Numbered from the stretch's first letter, positions 7,506 to 16,352 are shown. The stretch is 36,654 nucleotides of DNA from an uncultured Clostridia bacterium (GCA_944391285.1 CALXSY010000018.1:1-36654); one strand, 5' to 3'. Notes: generated by a model from the letters alone, not told the origin. Made by a program: numbers and translations.

Positions 7506-8279
7506 TTATTCACCGGTATTTTCAGCAAATATTGCTTGACCGGTTAAATTCTTTTCTCGTTCGAGCTCCAAATGCTCAATGTATTCTTCCAGGCACCAAT
7601 CATTGGCAGTAATTTTCTCTGCCACATTTTTCCCCACATAACGGTAATGCCAAGGTTCGTAAATGATGCCGGTAATATCCTGTTTCTCTTTAGGATAGCG
7701 CATGATAAATCCGTATTGGGTACAATTTTCCTTCAGCCATTGATAAGCCGCTGTCTCGGCAAAACCTTCGTCCAAGACCTGGTAGTCCACCGTAATTATA
7801 TCAGCCGCCAGCCCGGTATGATGCTCGCTGGTTCCCGGTATTGCCACAATAGTTTTGGCGATATTATAAGCATCCTCATAGCTGTAGCCGGCATTTTGAT
7901 ATTGCCGAATCTTGCGCTCAAAAAGCTCTGTTTGCTTAGCTATCGAACGATAAGCCGAGCAGATAAGCAGATTAATACCGTCATCCTTTGCCGCCTGCAT
8001 CATTGCCCTTAAATCATCTATAGCCCGGGCATCAAAGGTATAGCCGTTGATGGTGTCTTTAGGAAAATCCAATTCGCCGCTCAAAGGTCTTTCGGTATTA
8101 ACTAAAGTAAGCATCCATTGGGGGGTGATGTCCTCCTGAGGCACTTCAACCGGTTTTAAATTTTCATAGCTTCTCACCAAGGCTTTGCAGATAATAACCT
8201 GCCCAAAGCCGAATCCGCTTAAAGTAAGAAATGAAGCTATAAGCAGACCGCTTAAAATTAAGCGGCTTTTTCTAACCAT
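7506..8279 (-). CDS. D-alanyl-D-alanine carboxypeptidase, VanY/M15B type
   Basis: An N-terminal hydrophobic segment (LILSGLLIASFLTLSGFGFG, residues 7-26) directs export or membrane anchoring. The rest is an M15B peptidase: SAYRS (R111), the zinc motif SEHHTGLAAD (H153, D160) and EPWHYRY (E208, H211). Such enzymes remove the terminal D-Ala from peptidoglycan pentapeptides outside the membrane. AGGAG precedes the ATG. It lies within the TorD-like to scpB operon with gaps under 20 bp on both sides. No vanHAX-type genes are nearby, so it is a housekeeping carboxypeptidase rather than a vancomycin-resistance gene. Confidence 0.92.
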   Translation of the reverse strand: MVRKSRLILSGLLIASFLTLSGFGFGQVIICKALVRSYENLKPVEVPQEDITPQWMLTLVNTERPLSGELDFPKDTINGYTFDARAIDDLRAMMQAAKDDGINLLICSAYRSIAKQTELFERKIRQYQNAGYSYEDAYNIAKTIVAIPGTSEHHTGLAADIITVDYQVLDEGFAETAAYQWLKENCTQYGFIMRYPKEKQDITGIIYEPWHYRYVGKNVAEKITANDWCLEEYIEHLELEREKNLTGQAIFAENTGE

Positions 8280-8294
8280 TTTTATCTCCTCCAG

Positions 8295-8978
8295 TCACAC
8301 TATTTCCAACAAATCTTCCATCGCCATGCTGTCATAGCGCAGAAACTGCACTGTCAGAGCGGCTAAATGACGGAAAAAATCCGCTGCCTCACTTTGCTGC
8401 ATTTCTGCTTCCCATTTAGGCACCCATTGCAGCAAATGGTCATTCAAAAACCATTCCTGCTCCTCCAATAACTGCTGCGCCCGGCGGTCGATTCCCAGCT
8501 CTATTGCCTGCTGTGCCAAGCCGCATGCTCTGCCCATAAAGCTCAGCTCTACTGCCAAATAACTGTCAGCTTCGATGGAGCTGTCATTGTGCAAAGCTCC
8601 GTATCTTTCATAGGTTGCTCCAACCATCAGCATCTCTTCCCTGAGCTCGTCCTGAGGCAAATCCAAATATTTCACCGCAAAGGGAGCACTGAGATGAACT
8701 CCTACTGCCTGCATCATCTGATGATATTGAGCTTGAATATTTTTTAAATATTCCTCGTTAAACTCCTCATAATTAACCTGCATCTTTTCCAAATAAGAAC
8801 TCAATGGCACCATCTCATCCGGCGACAACAGTTCCAAGGTCACCTTAAGACTCGGGTCATACAATTCTTCCAGCTGTTTTTCTCCCGGCTCATTAATCCA
8901 AAAATCATGCAATAATTTATATACTTTTTTTCTTGAAGCAAAAATCAAAATCACGGCTTCTCTTTCTTCTGGTGTCAT
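8295..8978 (-). CDS. TorD/DmsD-family molecular chaperone-like protein
   Basis: The 227-residue, all-helical, acidic product resembles TorD/NarJ-type chaperones. It has a C-terminal pattern of the family: SYLAVELSFMGRACGLA followed by a Gln-rich helix and FLNDHLLQWVPKW (about residues 140-195), which corresponds to the usual E-(x)-H-x(2-4)-EL-FM ... FL-HL-W layout. TorD proteins bind twin-arginine leaders of molybdoenzymes during cofactor insertion. No molybdoenzyme or Tat gene is present in this window. The gene opens the operon with the VanY, M50, scpA and scpB genes, and has AGAGGAGG upstream of its ATG. Assignment is by pattern recognition and is moderately certain. Confidence 0.7.
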   Translation of the reverse strand: MTPEEREAVILIFASRKKVYKLLHDFWINEPGEKQLEELYDPSLKVTLELLSPDEMVPLSSYLEKMQVNYEEFNEEYLKNIQAQYHQMMQAVGVHLSAPFAVKYLDLPQDELREEMLMVGATYERYGALHNDSSIEADSYLAVELSFMGRACGLAQQAIELGIDRRAQQLLEEQEWFLNDHLLQWVPKWEAEMQQSEAADFFRHLAALTVQFLRYDSMAMEDLLEIV

Positions 8979-9109
8979 TTTTTAGCCTCCTCTTTTATTG
9001 CCTTGCTCTTTTATTTATTTCTACCTGATATTGGCTATATCCTCTTTTTAATGGTTTTATAATGTTTGATCTTTACAGTTTCGCTTAAAAATTATATAAT
9101 AATATTAGT

Positions 9110-10222
9110 TTATTTTTCTTTGGATTTCCCTTTTAAATAGCTTTTAAGGTCTACTATCTTGCTGTCATTGTGCTGTTTTGACTCTGTCAATTCCTGCGGC
9201 AGCATTTCTTGGCTCAAAGTTAAAACATAGTCTACCTCTTGCTTGACTTTTTCTTTTTCCAACAACCGCAAACGTATTCCGCTTTGGGCACAGAAACTCA
9301 GCAGCCATTGCCAAAGGTCATGATCAGCTGTTACCATATACTCAGGCTTAACTCCTTTATTGATGAAATCCAATGCTAAAGCATCCAGCATTCTTCTTTC
9401 TTTATCCTCATAATTATCCAAAACAGTGCTCCAAGCAACTTTACCATTAGAAATGTCGACTAAAGTCACATATAAAGGATAATAGCTGTTAAAATCTTCG
9501 CTCTGCATAACCGGAATAAAGGTCCAGCTTATTTCGTAAAAATTATTATCAGTGCGAATACTGTCGAGCCGTTTTAATAAAAAGGGATTGTCATACTGAG
9601 GAATCTCTAAGTCATTGTAGAGTTTATCAAGAAAAATCTTTTTCATCTCTTTATTATCTTCAGCCCAAATATCCCAAACAAAAATCCCTTTGGTAAAATC
9701 ACCATCGCTGAAATCCGCTATTTGCTTTAACGGTACCTTCTCCAGCAAGCTCTTTAATCCATCTAAAACTATTGCTGTCTTATCCATGACATCATGATTG
9801 CTCAAAATCTTTTCCGGCTCGCCACTGTTTCGCTGATAAAAAATCGGCCAACTGTCGTGCCATTTAAAACCAACCTGCCGGCATATTGCCCATTCTACAG
9901 CACCCAGCAATTCTTCTTTGATCATATACATTCCCCAATAACTTTGATCAATGCTGTTTTTGTGAAGATAAATTCCGGTTTTAGGATAGCCGTATTTGAT
10001 GCTTGCCATGTATTTCAAAAAATACTTTTCTTCAGAAAATATCCTGACCGACGATCCGATATCCGTAAACAAAACCAAGACATAATAATAGCGTTCTTCT
10101 TTGCTATCGTAAACAGCAATTGGCTTCGTGCCGGAAAGCTTTTGCCAGGGATTTTGGCGCAAAAGCTCGGCACAAGCACGATATAAATTTTCCAAGCGAA
10201 ATTTTCCGGTTTTTTCTTCCAT
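9110..10222 (-). CDS. uncharacterized protein, DUF7309/DUF6930-like
   Basis: This 370-residue protein has no signal peptide or membrane segment and is probably cytoplasmic. The N-terminal part (AVYDSKEERYYYVLVLFTDI, residues about 36-55) and the middle resemble the DUF7309 style of protein. The C-terminal section PEYMVTADHDLWQWLLSF followed by a Glu/Lys-rich tail resembles DUF6930, where a target-binding or nucleic-acid role has been suggested but not proven. No catalytic motif is evident. It is an isolated minus-strand gene, divergent from the PLP decarboxylase gene. The match is from memory and should be treated as tentative. Confidence 0.6.
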   Translation of the reverse strand: MEEKTGKFRLENLYRACAELLRQNPWQKLSGTKPIAVYDSKEERYYYVLVLFTDIGSSVRIFSEEKYFLKYMASIKYGYPKTGIYLHKNSIDQSYWGMYMIKEELLGAVEWAICRQVGFKWHDSWPIFYQRNSGEPEKILSNHDVMDKTAIVLDGLKSLLEKVPLKQIADFSDGDFTKGIFVWDIWAEDNKEMKKIFLDKLYNDLEIPQYDNPFLLKRLDSIRTDNNFYEISWTFIPVMQSEDFNSYYPLYVTLVDISNGKVAWSTVLDNYEDKERRMLDALALDFINKGVKPEYMVTADHDLWQWLLSFCAQSGIRLRLLEKEKVKQEVDYVLTLSQEMLPQELTESKQHNDSKIVDLKSYLKGKSKEK

Positions 10223-10376
10223 GATCTCACCTTTTATATTTTATTTTTACATACATTATTATAAACTATTTAGGCGAAAAAATAAACTTTTTTCTACTTT
10301 AATGACTCATTTTTTCGCTAATTTATCTAAAAAAGAAGCATATTAGTACATATTTCGACATTAAAGGAGCATAGTT

Positions 10377-11759
10377 ATGTATAAAAGTTATATTTTTTCC
10401 GCCCTTCATGCTCATGCCGCCCAAGATAATCTTTCAGCCCATATGCCGGGGCATAAAAACGGCACCTTATTGCCTGAAACATTAAAAACTGCCTGGGGGG
10501 AAAATGTGTTTCGCTATGATCTTACCGAGCTGCCCGGCTTGGATAATCTCCACGATCCCCAGGGCATTATCCAAAAAAGTCAGGAGCAGTCAGCCGCTAT
10601 TTTCGGCGCCCAAGCCGCCCACTATCTCATCAACGGCTCCAGTGGCGGGCTTCATGCCGCCCTCATGGCATTAGCAGCCGGAGAAGAAATCTTTGTGCCT
10701 CGCCATTGTCACCGCAGCATTTATCACGGGCTGATGCTGGCAGAGGCTAAAGCTATTTATCTGCCTGTCACTTTAGATGAAAAATGGGGCTTGCCTTTGG
10801 GTGTAGCCTTAACCGATTTAAAAAAAGCCATCTCCGCCCATCCTTCCTGCCGCAATCTCTTAATAGTTAACCCTACCTACCAGGGCTTAAGCTGGCAAAA
10901 TGCTCAGCTGATCACTTATGCTAAGGAAATAGGCTTAAATGTCATCGTCGATGAAGCCCACGGTGCCCATTTTCATTTCAATCCAGCTTTGCCGCCCTCC
11001 GCCATTGATCTTGGCGCTGACTTGGTGGTGCAAAGCTGGCACAAAACCTTACCGGCTTTAACCGGCAGCAGCTGTCTTTTAGTTGGTTCCGATTATCAGG
11101 GACGCAATCTTACCAAAGTTATTTCTATTTTGCAAAGCACTTCTCCTTCCTATCTCCTGCTTTCTTCTTTAGAAGCAGCGGCAATTTATCTGGCAGTGGA
11201 CGGCAAAGAGGATATTGCTCATTCATTAAAAGAAATTGCCCAGTTTAAACAAGACCTGGCTTTGCTTACAACTATCAGTTATCTGCATAACGATGCCTGG
11301 CAGGCAGACCCCTTTAAGCTCAACCTTTATTCTACCGTTTTAAACGGCGAACAACTGGCAGCAAAACTGCAAAATGAGCATATCTATGTGGAAATGAGCG
11401 AAGCCAACTCGTGCCTGCTGCTTCTGCCTTTAAAATTTACCGCCGCTTATCGCCAAAGATTATTCCAAGCCTTAGCGCAAATCGAACAAGCAACTAAAGC
11501 GTTGCCCCCCAGAGCGCTGACCAAACCCTTTTATCTGCCCACTATTCCGCAGACAAAATATCCGCTGAAGCAAGCCCTCTGGCAGGCTAAGGAAGCGGTT
11601 AATATTGAAGAGGCTTTAGGACGAGCCGCGGCAGAGTTTATGCTGCAATACCCCCCGGGAATCCCCCTTTTGCTTCCCGGAGAAATCATCTCCGCAGAGG
11701 CAATCGATTTACTGCGCACTTATCCCCAGTATCAGCGCCTTGCCGTTTTGCAGGAATAA
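10377..11759 (+). CDS. Orn/Lys/Arg decarboxylase-family PLP enzyme (short form)
   Basis: The 460-residue protein has the fold type I PLP decarboxylase signatures HMPGHKNG (residue about 25), DLTELPGLDNLHDPQG, VDEAHGAHF (Asp that contacts the cofactor) and the Schiff-base lysine K223 in SWHKTLPALTGSS. It lacks the N-terminal wing domain of the E. coli inducible enzymes, like Bacillus SpeA/YaaO. It probably decarboxylates arginine or lysine for polyamine synthesis; the substrate cannot be read from sequence. In Firmicutes this gene is commonly next to tmk/holB/ricT, and here it directly precedes holB. AAAGGAG lies before the ATG. Confidence 0.88.
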   Translation: MYKSYIFSALHAHAAQDNLSAHMPGHKNGTLLPETLKTAWGENVFRYDLTELPGLDNLHDPQGIIQKSQEQSAAIFGAQAAHYLINGSSGGLHAALMALAAGEEIFVPRHCHRSIYHGLMLAEAKAIYLPVTLDEKWGLPLGVALTDLKKAISAHPSCRNLLIVNPTYQGLSWQNAQLITYAKEIGLNVIVDEAHGAHFHFNPALPPSAIDLGADLVVQSWHKTLPALTGSSCLLVGSDYQGRNLTKVISILQSTSPSYLLLSSLEAAAIYLAVDGKEDIAHSLKEIAQFKQDLALLTTISYLHNDAWQADPFKLNLYSTVLNGEQLAAKLQNEHIYVEMSEANSCLLLLPLKFTAAYRQRLFQALAQIEQATKALPPRALTKPFYLPTIPQTKYPLKQALWQAKEAVNIEEALGRAAAEFMLQYPPGIPLLLPGEIISAEAIDLLRTYPQYQRLAVLQE

Positions 11760-11766
11760 TTGGCTC

Positions 11767-11795
11767 TTGATTTTAGCGATATTTTGCGTTATACT
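11767..11795 (+). promoter_or_regulatory. sigma-A promoter for the holB operon
   Basis: TTGATT (11767-11772) and TATACT (11790-11795) are separated by 17 bp, a near-consensus vegetative promoter. It sits directly after the stop of the decarboxylase gene and 28 bp before the holB TTG start. Confidence 0.7.
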
Positions 11796-11823
11796 TAATT
11801 TTAGTGAAAGGAGGCGGCGGCTT

Positions 11824-12783
11824 TTGAGTTTCGCACAAATCAAAGGTCAAGATGAGGCTTTAAATGTTTTGCGCTCGGTTTTGCAAAACCGGCCAACCCA
11901 TAGTTATTTATTCTGCGGACCGGAAGGAGTCGGCAAAAAAATGACAGCCTTAGCTGCTGCCCAATTTTTAAACTGTCCTTTTGCCGGCGATGATGCCTGC
12001 GGGCAATGCCCCTCATGCCGCAAAATCGCCTTAGGCGAGCATGCCGATGTTATTTTGCTGGAGCCGGACGGAGCGTCTATTAAAATTGAACAGGTTCGCC
12101 CCTTAAGCACCCTTACGGCTTTGCGCAGTTTTGAAGGCGGCTATCAGGTGATCATCTTAAATGAAGCTCATCTTTTAACGGAGCAAGCGGCAAACAGCCT
12201 GCTTAAAATCCTGGAAGAGCCTAAGGAAAAAACGGTTTTCATCCTCATCACCTCTAAGCCGGAAGCCATCTTAAGCACAATTCGCTCCCGCTGCACGGTG
12301 ATCAATTTCAAAGGGCTCTCTGCTACTGTTATTGTAGAAATTTTAGGCGAGCAAGCTGCACAAGCGGCTCTTTTAGCCAACGGCTCAGTAAAAACCGCTC
12401 AGGATATTTTAAATGATCCGGAGTTTTTCACCCTGCGCCAAGAGGTTCACGCATTTATTACTCGCCTGCCTTCTTTGTCCAACGCCCAAACCGTTGAACA
12501 ATGCGAGCTTTGGAAGCCCAATAAAGCTAAGGCGATCCGTATTTTATCCTTTGTCGAATTTTGGTTCCGGGATTTGTTAATTTACCGGTTAAGCCAAAAT
12601 GCTGAGCTTCTGCTCAATAAAGATTGTCTGGAAAGCTACCAAAGCTTTACCGCAGATTTAGACCTTTTATCCATCCTGGAAAAAATAGAACAAGCTATGA
12701 GCTATCTGAGACAAAATGTTTCACCTCAGCTGACTCTTGCCGTTTGTTTCTTTAAAATATCCCCTTTAAATAATTTTTCCTAA
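11824..12783 (+). CDS. holB: DNA polymerase III subunit delta'
   Basis: The product is a clamp-loader AAA+ subunit. It starts SFAQIKGQDEALNVLRS, then a P-loop-like GPEGVGKK (residues 32-39) with Lys in place of Ser/Thr. The zinc module has cysteines C51, C59, C62 and C65, followed by the sensor and SRC region (TIRSRCTVI). Delta' does not need to hydrolyse ATP, which fits the altered P-loop. The frame is open back to 11740, but the TTG at 11824 has AAAGGAGG 9 bases upstream and gives the normal family N-terminus; the longer form would read through the promoter and the ribosome binding site. At 319 residues it has normal length. It is followed after 17 bp by ricT. Confidence 0.93.
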   Translation: MSFAQIKGQDEALNVLRSVLQNRPTHSYLFCGPEGVGKKMTALAAAQFLNCPFAGDDACGQCPSCRKIALGEHADVILLEPDGASIKIEQVRPLSTLTALRSFEGGYQVIILNEAHLLTEQAANSLLKILEEPKEKTVFILITSKPEAILSTIRSRCTVINFKGLSATVIVEILGEQAAQAALLANGSVKTAQDILNDPEFFTLRQEVHAFITRLPSLSNAQTVEQCELWKPNKAKAIRILSFVEFWFRDLLIYRLSQNAELLLNKDCLESYQSFTADLDLLSILEKIEQAMSYLRQNVSPQLTLAVCFFKISPLNNFS

Positions 12784-12800
12784 CAGAAAGGAGTTTTTTT

Positions 12801-13544
12801 ATGCCAACAGTTATCGGCGTTCGCTTTAAGCCTGCCGGCAAAATATATTATTTTTCACCCGACGATTTAGCTATCACCACTGATGATTGCGTTATCGTTG
12901 AAACCTCCCGCGGAGTGGAGTACGGCGAGGTTGTTATTGCTCCCCGCGAAGTATCGGAGGAGGAAATTGTTCCGCCGTTAAAAAATGTTATCCGCATTGC
13001 TACAGCTGAGGATAAAGAAAAAATCCAGCTCAATCATCAAAAAGAGCAGGAAGCCTTCGACATCTGCTTAGGCAAAATTGCCGAGCACAATCTGCCGATG
13101 AAGCTGACCAATGTTGAATACACCTTTGACGGCAGTAAGATTATCTTCTTTTTTACCGCTGACGGACGGGTGGATTTCCGGGAATTAGTCAAGGATTTAG
13201 CCGCTATTTTCCGCACCCGCATCGAGCTCAGACAAATCGGTGTTCGTGACGAAGCCAAAATGCTGGGCGGCATCGGCATTTGCGGCAGACCGCTTTGCTG
13301 TCACACCTTTTTAGGCGATTTTGCCCCTGTTTCCATTAAAATGGCCAAGGAGCAAAATCTATCTTTAAATCCGGCCAAAATTTCCGGTATTTGCGGACGT
13401 TTGCTCTGCTGCTTGAAATACGAAAACGATGTCTACATCCAAAACCGCAAGGAATTGGATGCGCATCGAGTTAAAAATATTGCTGATTTAGATACTCCCG
13501 ATCCGGAGGATCAATTTGACTTACGCAAATTAGAGGACAAATAA
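12801..13544 (+). CDS. ricT: PSP1/RicT family regulatory protein
   Basis: The 247-residue PSP1-domain protein carries paired cysteine motifs CGRPLCC and CGRLLCC (residues about 158-203) and DFRELVKDLAAIFRTRIELRQ. B. subtilis RicT (YaaT) forms the RicAFT complex with Fe-S clusters, which directs RNase Y processing and promotes sporulation and competence. The cysteines are intact. AAAGGAG precedes the ATG. The order holB-ricT-trmN6-rsmI is the normal Firmicutes arrangement (yaaT-yabB-yazA-yabC region). The stop TAA shares a base with the next ATG. Confidence 0.94.
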   Translation: MPTVIGVRFKPAGKIYYFSPDDLAITTDDCVIVETSRGVEYGEVVIAPREVSEEEIVPPLKNVIRIATAEDKEKIQLNHQKEQEAFDICLGKIAEHNLPMKLTNVEYTFDGSKIIFFFTADGRVDFRELVKDLAAIFRTRIELRQIGVRDEAKMLGGIGICGRPLCCHTFLGDFAPVSIKMAKEQNLSLNPAKISGICGRLLCCLKYENDVYIQNRKELDAHRVKNIADLDTPDPEDQFDLRKLEDK

Positions 13545-14287
13545 TGAGCGAGTATATGCTGAATGCTGATGAAGATATTTGCGCTTTAACCAAAAACGGC
13601 TATCGGCTGATCCAAAAGAAAAAAGGCTTTCGCTTCTCCATTGACGCCGTCCTTTTAGCCCATTTTCCCGCCCTTAAAGCCGAGCTTGAGGTGCTGGATT
13701 TAGGCTGCGGCAACGGAGTATTGCCCCTTTTGCTCAAAGCCCGGGAGCCTTCGTTAAAGATCAGCGGCGTGGAAATTCAAGAAGCCAGCGCTCAGTTAGC
13801 ACGGCGCAATATGGTGTTGAATCAAGCCGAGGTGGAGATTTATAACCTTGATTTGCGCGCCTTGCCTAAAGACTGGGGCTCAAGCTTTGATTTAATCATC
13901 ACCAATCCGCCTTTTTTCCCGCTGGGCACCGGCAAAATCAATCCCCTTGACGAATGTGCCGCCGCTCGCCACGAGCTGTACTGCACCTTAGAGGAATTGC
14001 TCCAAAGCGCCAAGCGCTTGCTCAAGCCTCACGGCAGATTGGCAATGATTTACAAGCCCGAGCGCTTAAGTCAGCTCTGCTCGTTGTGTCAAGCTTATCA
14101 GCTGACACCTAAATTTTTGCAGTTTATCCACCCCTATTCCAACGCAAACGCTAACTTATTTTTGCTGGAAGCCATCAAAGGCGGACGCAATGCACTTGAA
14201 GTATTGCCGCCCTTGGTAGTTTACCAAAAGCCCGGCGTTTACACCCCGGAAATTTTAGCTATCTACGGAGGTATCGCTGATGAATAA
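13544..14287 (+). CDS. trmN6: tRNA1(Val) (adenine-N6)-methyltransferase-like SAM enzyme (YabB type)
   Basis: The 247-residue product has the Rossmann SAM motif VLDLGCGNGVLPLLL (residues about 49-63) and the N6-adenine methyltransferase motif NPPFFPLG (about 121). FSIDAVLLAHF upstream matches the family start. The E. coli homologue modifies A37 of tRNA1(Val). In Gram-positives the exact target is less certain. Translation is coupled to ricT by a one-base overlap, and the 3' end overlaps rsmI by 8 bp. Confidence 0.88.
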   Translation: MSEYMLNADEDICALTKNGYRLIQKKKGFRFSIDAVLLAHFPALKAELEVLDLGCGNGVLPLLLKAREPSLKISGVEIQEASAQLARRNMVLNQAEVEIYNLDLRALPKDWGSSFDLIITNPPFFPLGTGKINPLDECAAARHELYCTLEELLQSAKRLLKPHGRLAMIYKPERLSQLCSLCQAYQLTPKFLQFIHPYSNANANLFLLEAIKGGRNALEVLPPLVVYQKPGVYTPEILAIYGGIADE

Positions 14288-15134
14288 GCAATCCTGCGGC
14301 ACTTTATATATCTGTGCGACCCCAATCGGCAATTTAGGCGATATCACCTTAAGAGTGCTGGAAACTTTGCAAAATGTCGATTTAGTCGCCTGCGAAGACA
14401 CCCGCAAAACCTTGCAGCTGCTGAATCATTTTTCTATCAAGAAGCCTTTGACCAGCTATTACGAGCATAATAAAACTTTCAAAGGCTCGTATTTGATCAA
14501 CCGCCTTTTAAACGGTGAAAATATTGCCTTAGTTTCTGACGCCGGCATGCCCGGGATTTCCGACCCGGGATTTGAGCTGATTAACGAGTGTCTGGCGAAC
14601 AATATTCCCTACACCGTCCTGCCCGGCGCTTCAGCCGCCGCTACGGCGCTGGTGCTTTCCGGCTTAGCCAATGAACGCTATTGCTTTGAGGGATTCCTGC
14701 CTCGCAATAAAAAGGAACGCACTGCTATTTTAGAGCAGTTAGCCCAGGAAGAACGCACCATGATTCTTTACGAAGCGCCGCATCACCTTAACGCCGCTTT
14801 GCAGGATTTAGCCAATGCTCTTTCGCCGGAGCGCCCCATGGTCGCCTGCCGTGAATTGACCAAACGCTTTGAGGAAGCCGTAAGAGGTACTATTGCCGAA
14901 GTGCAGGCGCATTTTAGCCAAAATGAGCCCCGAGGCGAATTTGTTTTGGTTATCTCCGGGCTTGCTCCCCAAGATGAACCAAAAAAAGAGCTCCCCTGGG
15001 CGCTAAATCGCCTGGAAGAGCTGTTAAATGCTGATATGCGGGAAAAGGACGCCATCAAGCAAGCCGCCGCTGAAGCAGCATTGCCTAAAAGAGAGGTTTA
15101 CAATGCCTACATGGCGCTTAAAAATCAAAAGTAG
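14280..15134 (+). CDS. rsmI: 16S rRNA (cytidine1402-2'-O)-methyltransferase
   Basis: The 284-residue tetrapyrrole-methylase-fold enzyme has the diagnostic motifs YICATPIGNLGDIT, ACEDTRKT, SDAGMPGISDPG and LPGASAA (residues about 8-122). RsmI adds the 2'-O-methyl group at C1402 of 16S rRNA in the decoding centre. It is the last gene of the holB operon. Its 3' end overlaps the convergent ogt gene by 17 bp. Confidence 0.95.
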   Translation: MNKQSCGTLYICATPIGNLGDITLRVLETLQNVDLVACEDTRKTLQLLNHFSIKKPLTSYYEHNKTFKGSYLINRLLNGENIALVSDAGMPGISDPGFELINECLANNIPYTVLPGASAAATALVLSGLANERYCFEGFLPRNKKERTAILEQLAQEERTMILYEAPHHLNAALQDLANALSPERPMVACRELTKRFEEAVRGTIAEVQAHFSQNEPRGEFVLVISGLAPQDEPKKELPWALNRLEELLNADMREKDAIKQAAAEAALPKREVYNAYMALKNQK

Positions 15135-15579
15135 GATTCTCTAAGCTTAACAATATTTTTTTCGCTTCTAAGCCTAAGCCAAAACCGCCCAATCCACCCT
15201 TTGCCACTACCCGATGGCAGGGAATGATTAACGGCAGCGGATTGGCTCCGCAAGCACTGCCCACCGCCCTAACTGCTTTAGGACGGTTAATTTTTTGCGC
15301 TAATTGCCCGTAGCTCAGGACAGCGCCGTAAGCTATCTCCTGCATTGCCTGCCAAACGGCTAATTGAAAAGGTGTGCCGTCCAATTTTACGGGCAAGTCA
15401 AATTTCTGCCGTTTGCCGGCGAAATATTCCTCCGTCTGCTCTGCCCATAGGCCCAATAATGCCGTGCGCCGCTCCTCTGCCGGCAATTTGGCGGCATCAA
15501 GTAAAACTTTGACCATAAATCCATCCGCTTCTACTCCTGTCAGCTTGCCCAATGGTGTCGCAATAGTTAAACAATACAT
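15118..15579 (-). CDS. ogt: methylated-DNA--protein-cysteine S-methyltransferase
   Basis: The 153-residue protein contains the active-site motif PCHRVV and the preceding RAVGSACGANPLPLI, hallmarks of O6-alkylguanine DNA alkyltransferases. These repair alkylated guanine by irreversible transfer to the Cys. An upstream extension to 15621 exists in frame, but the ATG at 15579 has AAGGAGG 9 bases before it and gives the usual MYCLTIATPLGKL start. It is a single gene convergent with rsmI, overlapping its 3' end by 17 bp. Confidence 0.92.
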   Translation of the reverse strand: MYCLTIATPLGKLTGVEADGFMVKVLLDAAKLPAEERRTALLGLWAEQTEEYFAGKRQKFDLPVKLDGTPFQLAVWQAMQEIAYGAVLSYGQLAQKINRPKAVRAVGSACGANPLPLIIPCHRVVAKGGLGGFGLGLEAKKILLSLENPTFDF

Positions 15580-15640
15580 CGCCCAATCCCTCCTTGGCAC
15601 AATTATAGCAAAACGCCGCAAGCTTTGTCAATAAACGCCA

Positions 15641-15667
15641 AAAGCTCCCCTCAGGGAGCTTTTTTTA
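15641..15667. terminator. intrinsic terminator downstream of the 213-aa XRE gene
   Basis: A 9-bp stem AAAGCTCCC/GGGAGCTTT (15641-15649, 15654-15662) with loop CTCA is flanked by an A run on one side and a T run on the other. It can stop minus-strand transcription from the XRE gene. The stronger T tract is on the plus strand. Confidence 0.7.
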
Positions 15668-16306
15668 TTCGGCATTTTTCTCCAAAATATCCTCTATTCG
15701 GCAGCCCAAAGCCTGGGATAATTTATACAGCGTTTTCGCCTGGGCTTTGTTAATGTCCACCTGCCGCTGCTCATAAAGGCGAATAGAGCGAATATTGACC
15801 CCGGAGCAGTCAGCCAGCTGAGCTCGGGATAATTCCTTTTGTTCACGAAGTATTTTTAAATTAGTCCGATTTTGCGCCTCATCATACATTTTGTCTAAGG
15901 CTTGAAATAATGATTGATCGTCCATTTGGGCATATGCCGGGAAGCACTCCTGCAAATCATCGAGCAAAATATAAGTAAAAATATCTTTATATTTGCGCCC
16001 GCTTTTCTTTTGATACTGCGCCAATACCCTGCCGCACCAATAAGCAGAGGAATTTTCGTCAGCCTTTTTGGCTTTGGTAATGTATTTTTGCTGATTGGTC
16101 TTTTTAAATATTTCGTCGGCAATTTCCACGCCGGATTTATCATTTGCCGCATGATTTTTCTCCAGCTTGCTTGCCATGCCGGTGCGCACAAAAAGCTTGG
16201 CAAACCAATCACCGTTTGCTTTGCAATCATTGATGACATAGGCGAACATTTCTGCCAATATTTGCTCGGTGTTATGTGCCACGGTGGACTGCTCAACATT
16301 AGACAT
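15665..16306 (-). CDS. XRE-family HTH protein with an extra N-terminal domain
   Basis: The 213-residue protein has a C-terminal Cro/C1-type helix-turn-helix (ILREQKELSRAQLADCSGVN, then SIRLYEQRQVDINKAQ, residues about 143-195). The N-terminal 130 residues are unusual, with a segment WCGRVLAQYQKKSGRKYKDI and then ECFPAYAQMDDQSLFQALDK. That arrangement recalls HTH antitoxin-like regulators that pair with DUF3990/DUF3791-type genes in Clostridia, but no such partner lies next to it here. AAAGGAGG precedes the ATG. It ends at the terminator at 15641 and starts next to a repeat-rich gene-free region. DNA binding is secure; the partner and function are not known. Confidence 0.75.
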   Translation of the reverse strand: MSNVEQSTVAHNTEQILAEMFAYVINDCKANGDWFAKLFVRTGMASKLEKNHAANDKSGVEIADEIFKKTNQQKYITKAKKADENSSAYWCGRVLAQYQKKSGRKYKDIFTYILLDDLQECFPAYAQMDDQSLFQALDKMYDEAQNRTNLKILREQKELSRAQLADCSGVNIRSIRLYEQRQVDINKAQAKTLYKLSQALGCRIEDILEKNAE

Positions 16307-16352
16307 AGTTTTGCCTCCTTTTCATACTTTTTTATTTTTAAAATCTTTTTTT

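Noticed and set aside
7506-8279. Vancomycin-resistance vanY
   Set aside because: No vanR/S/H/A/X genes are present and the gene sits in an scpAB operon, so it is most simply a housekeeping carboxypeptidase.
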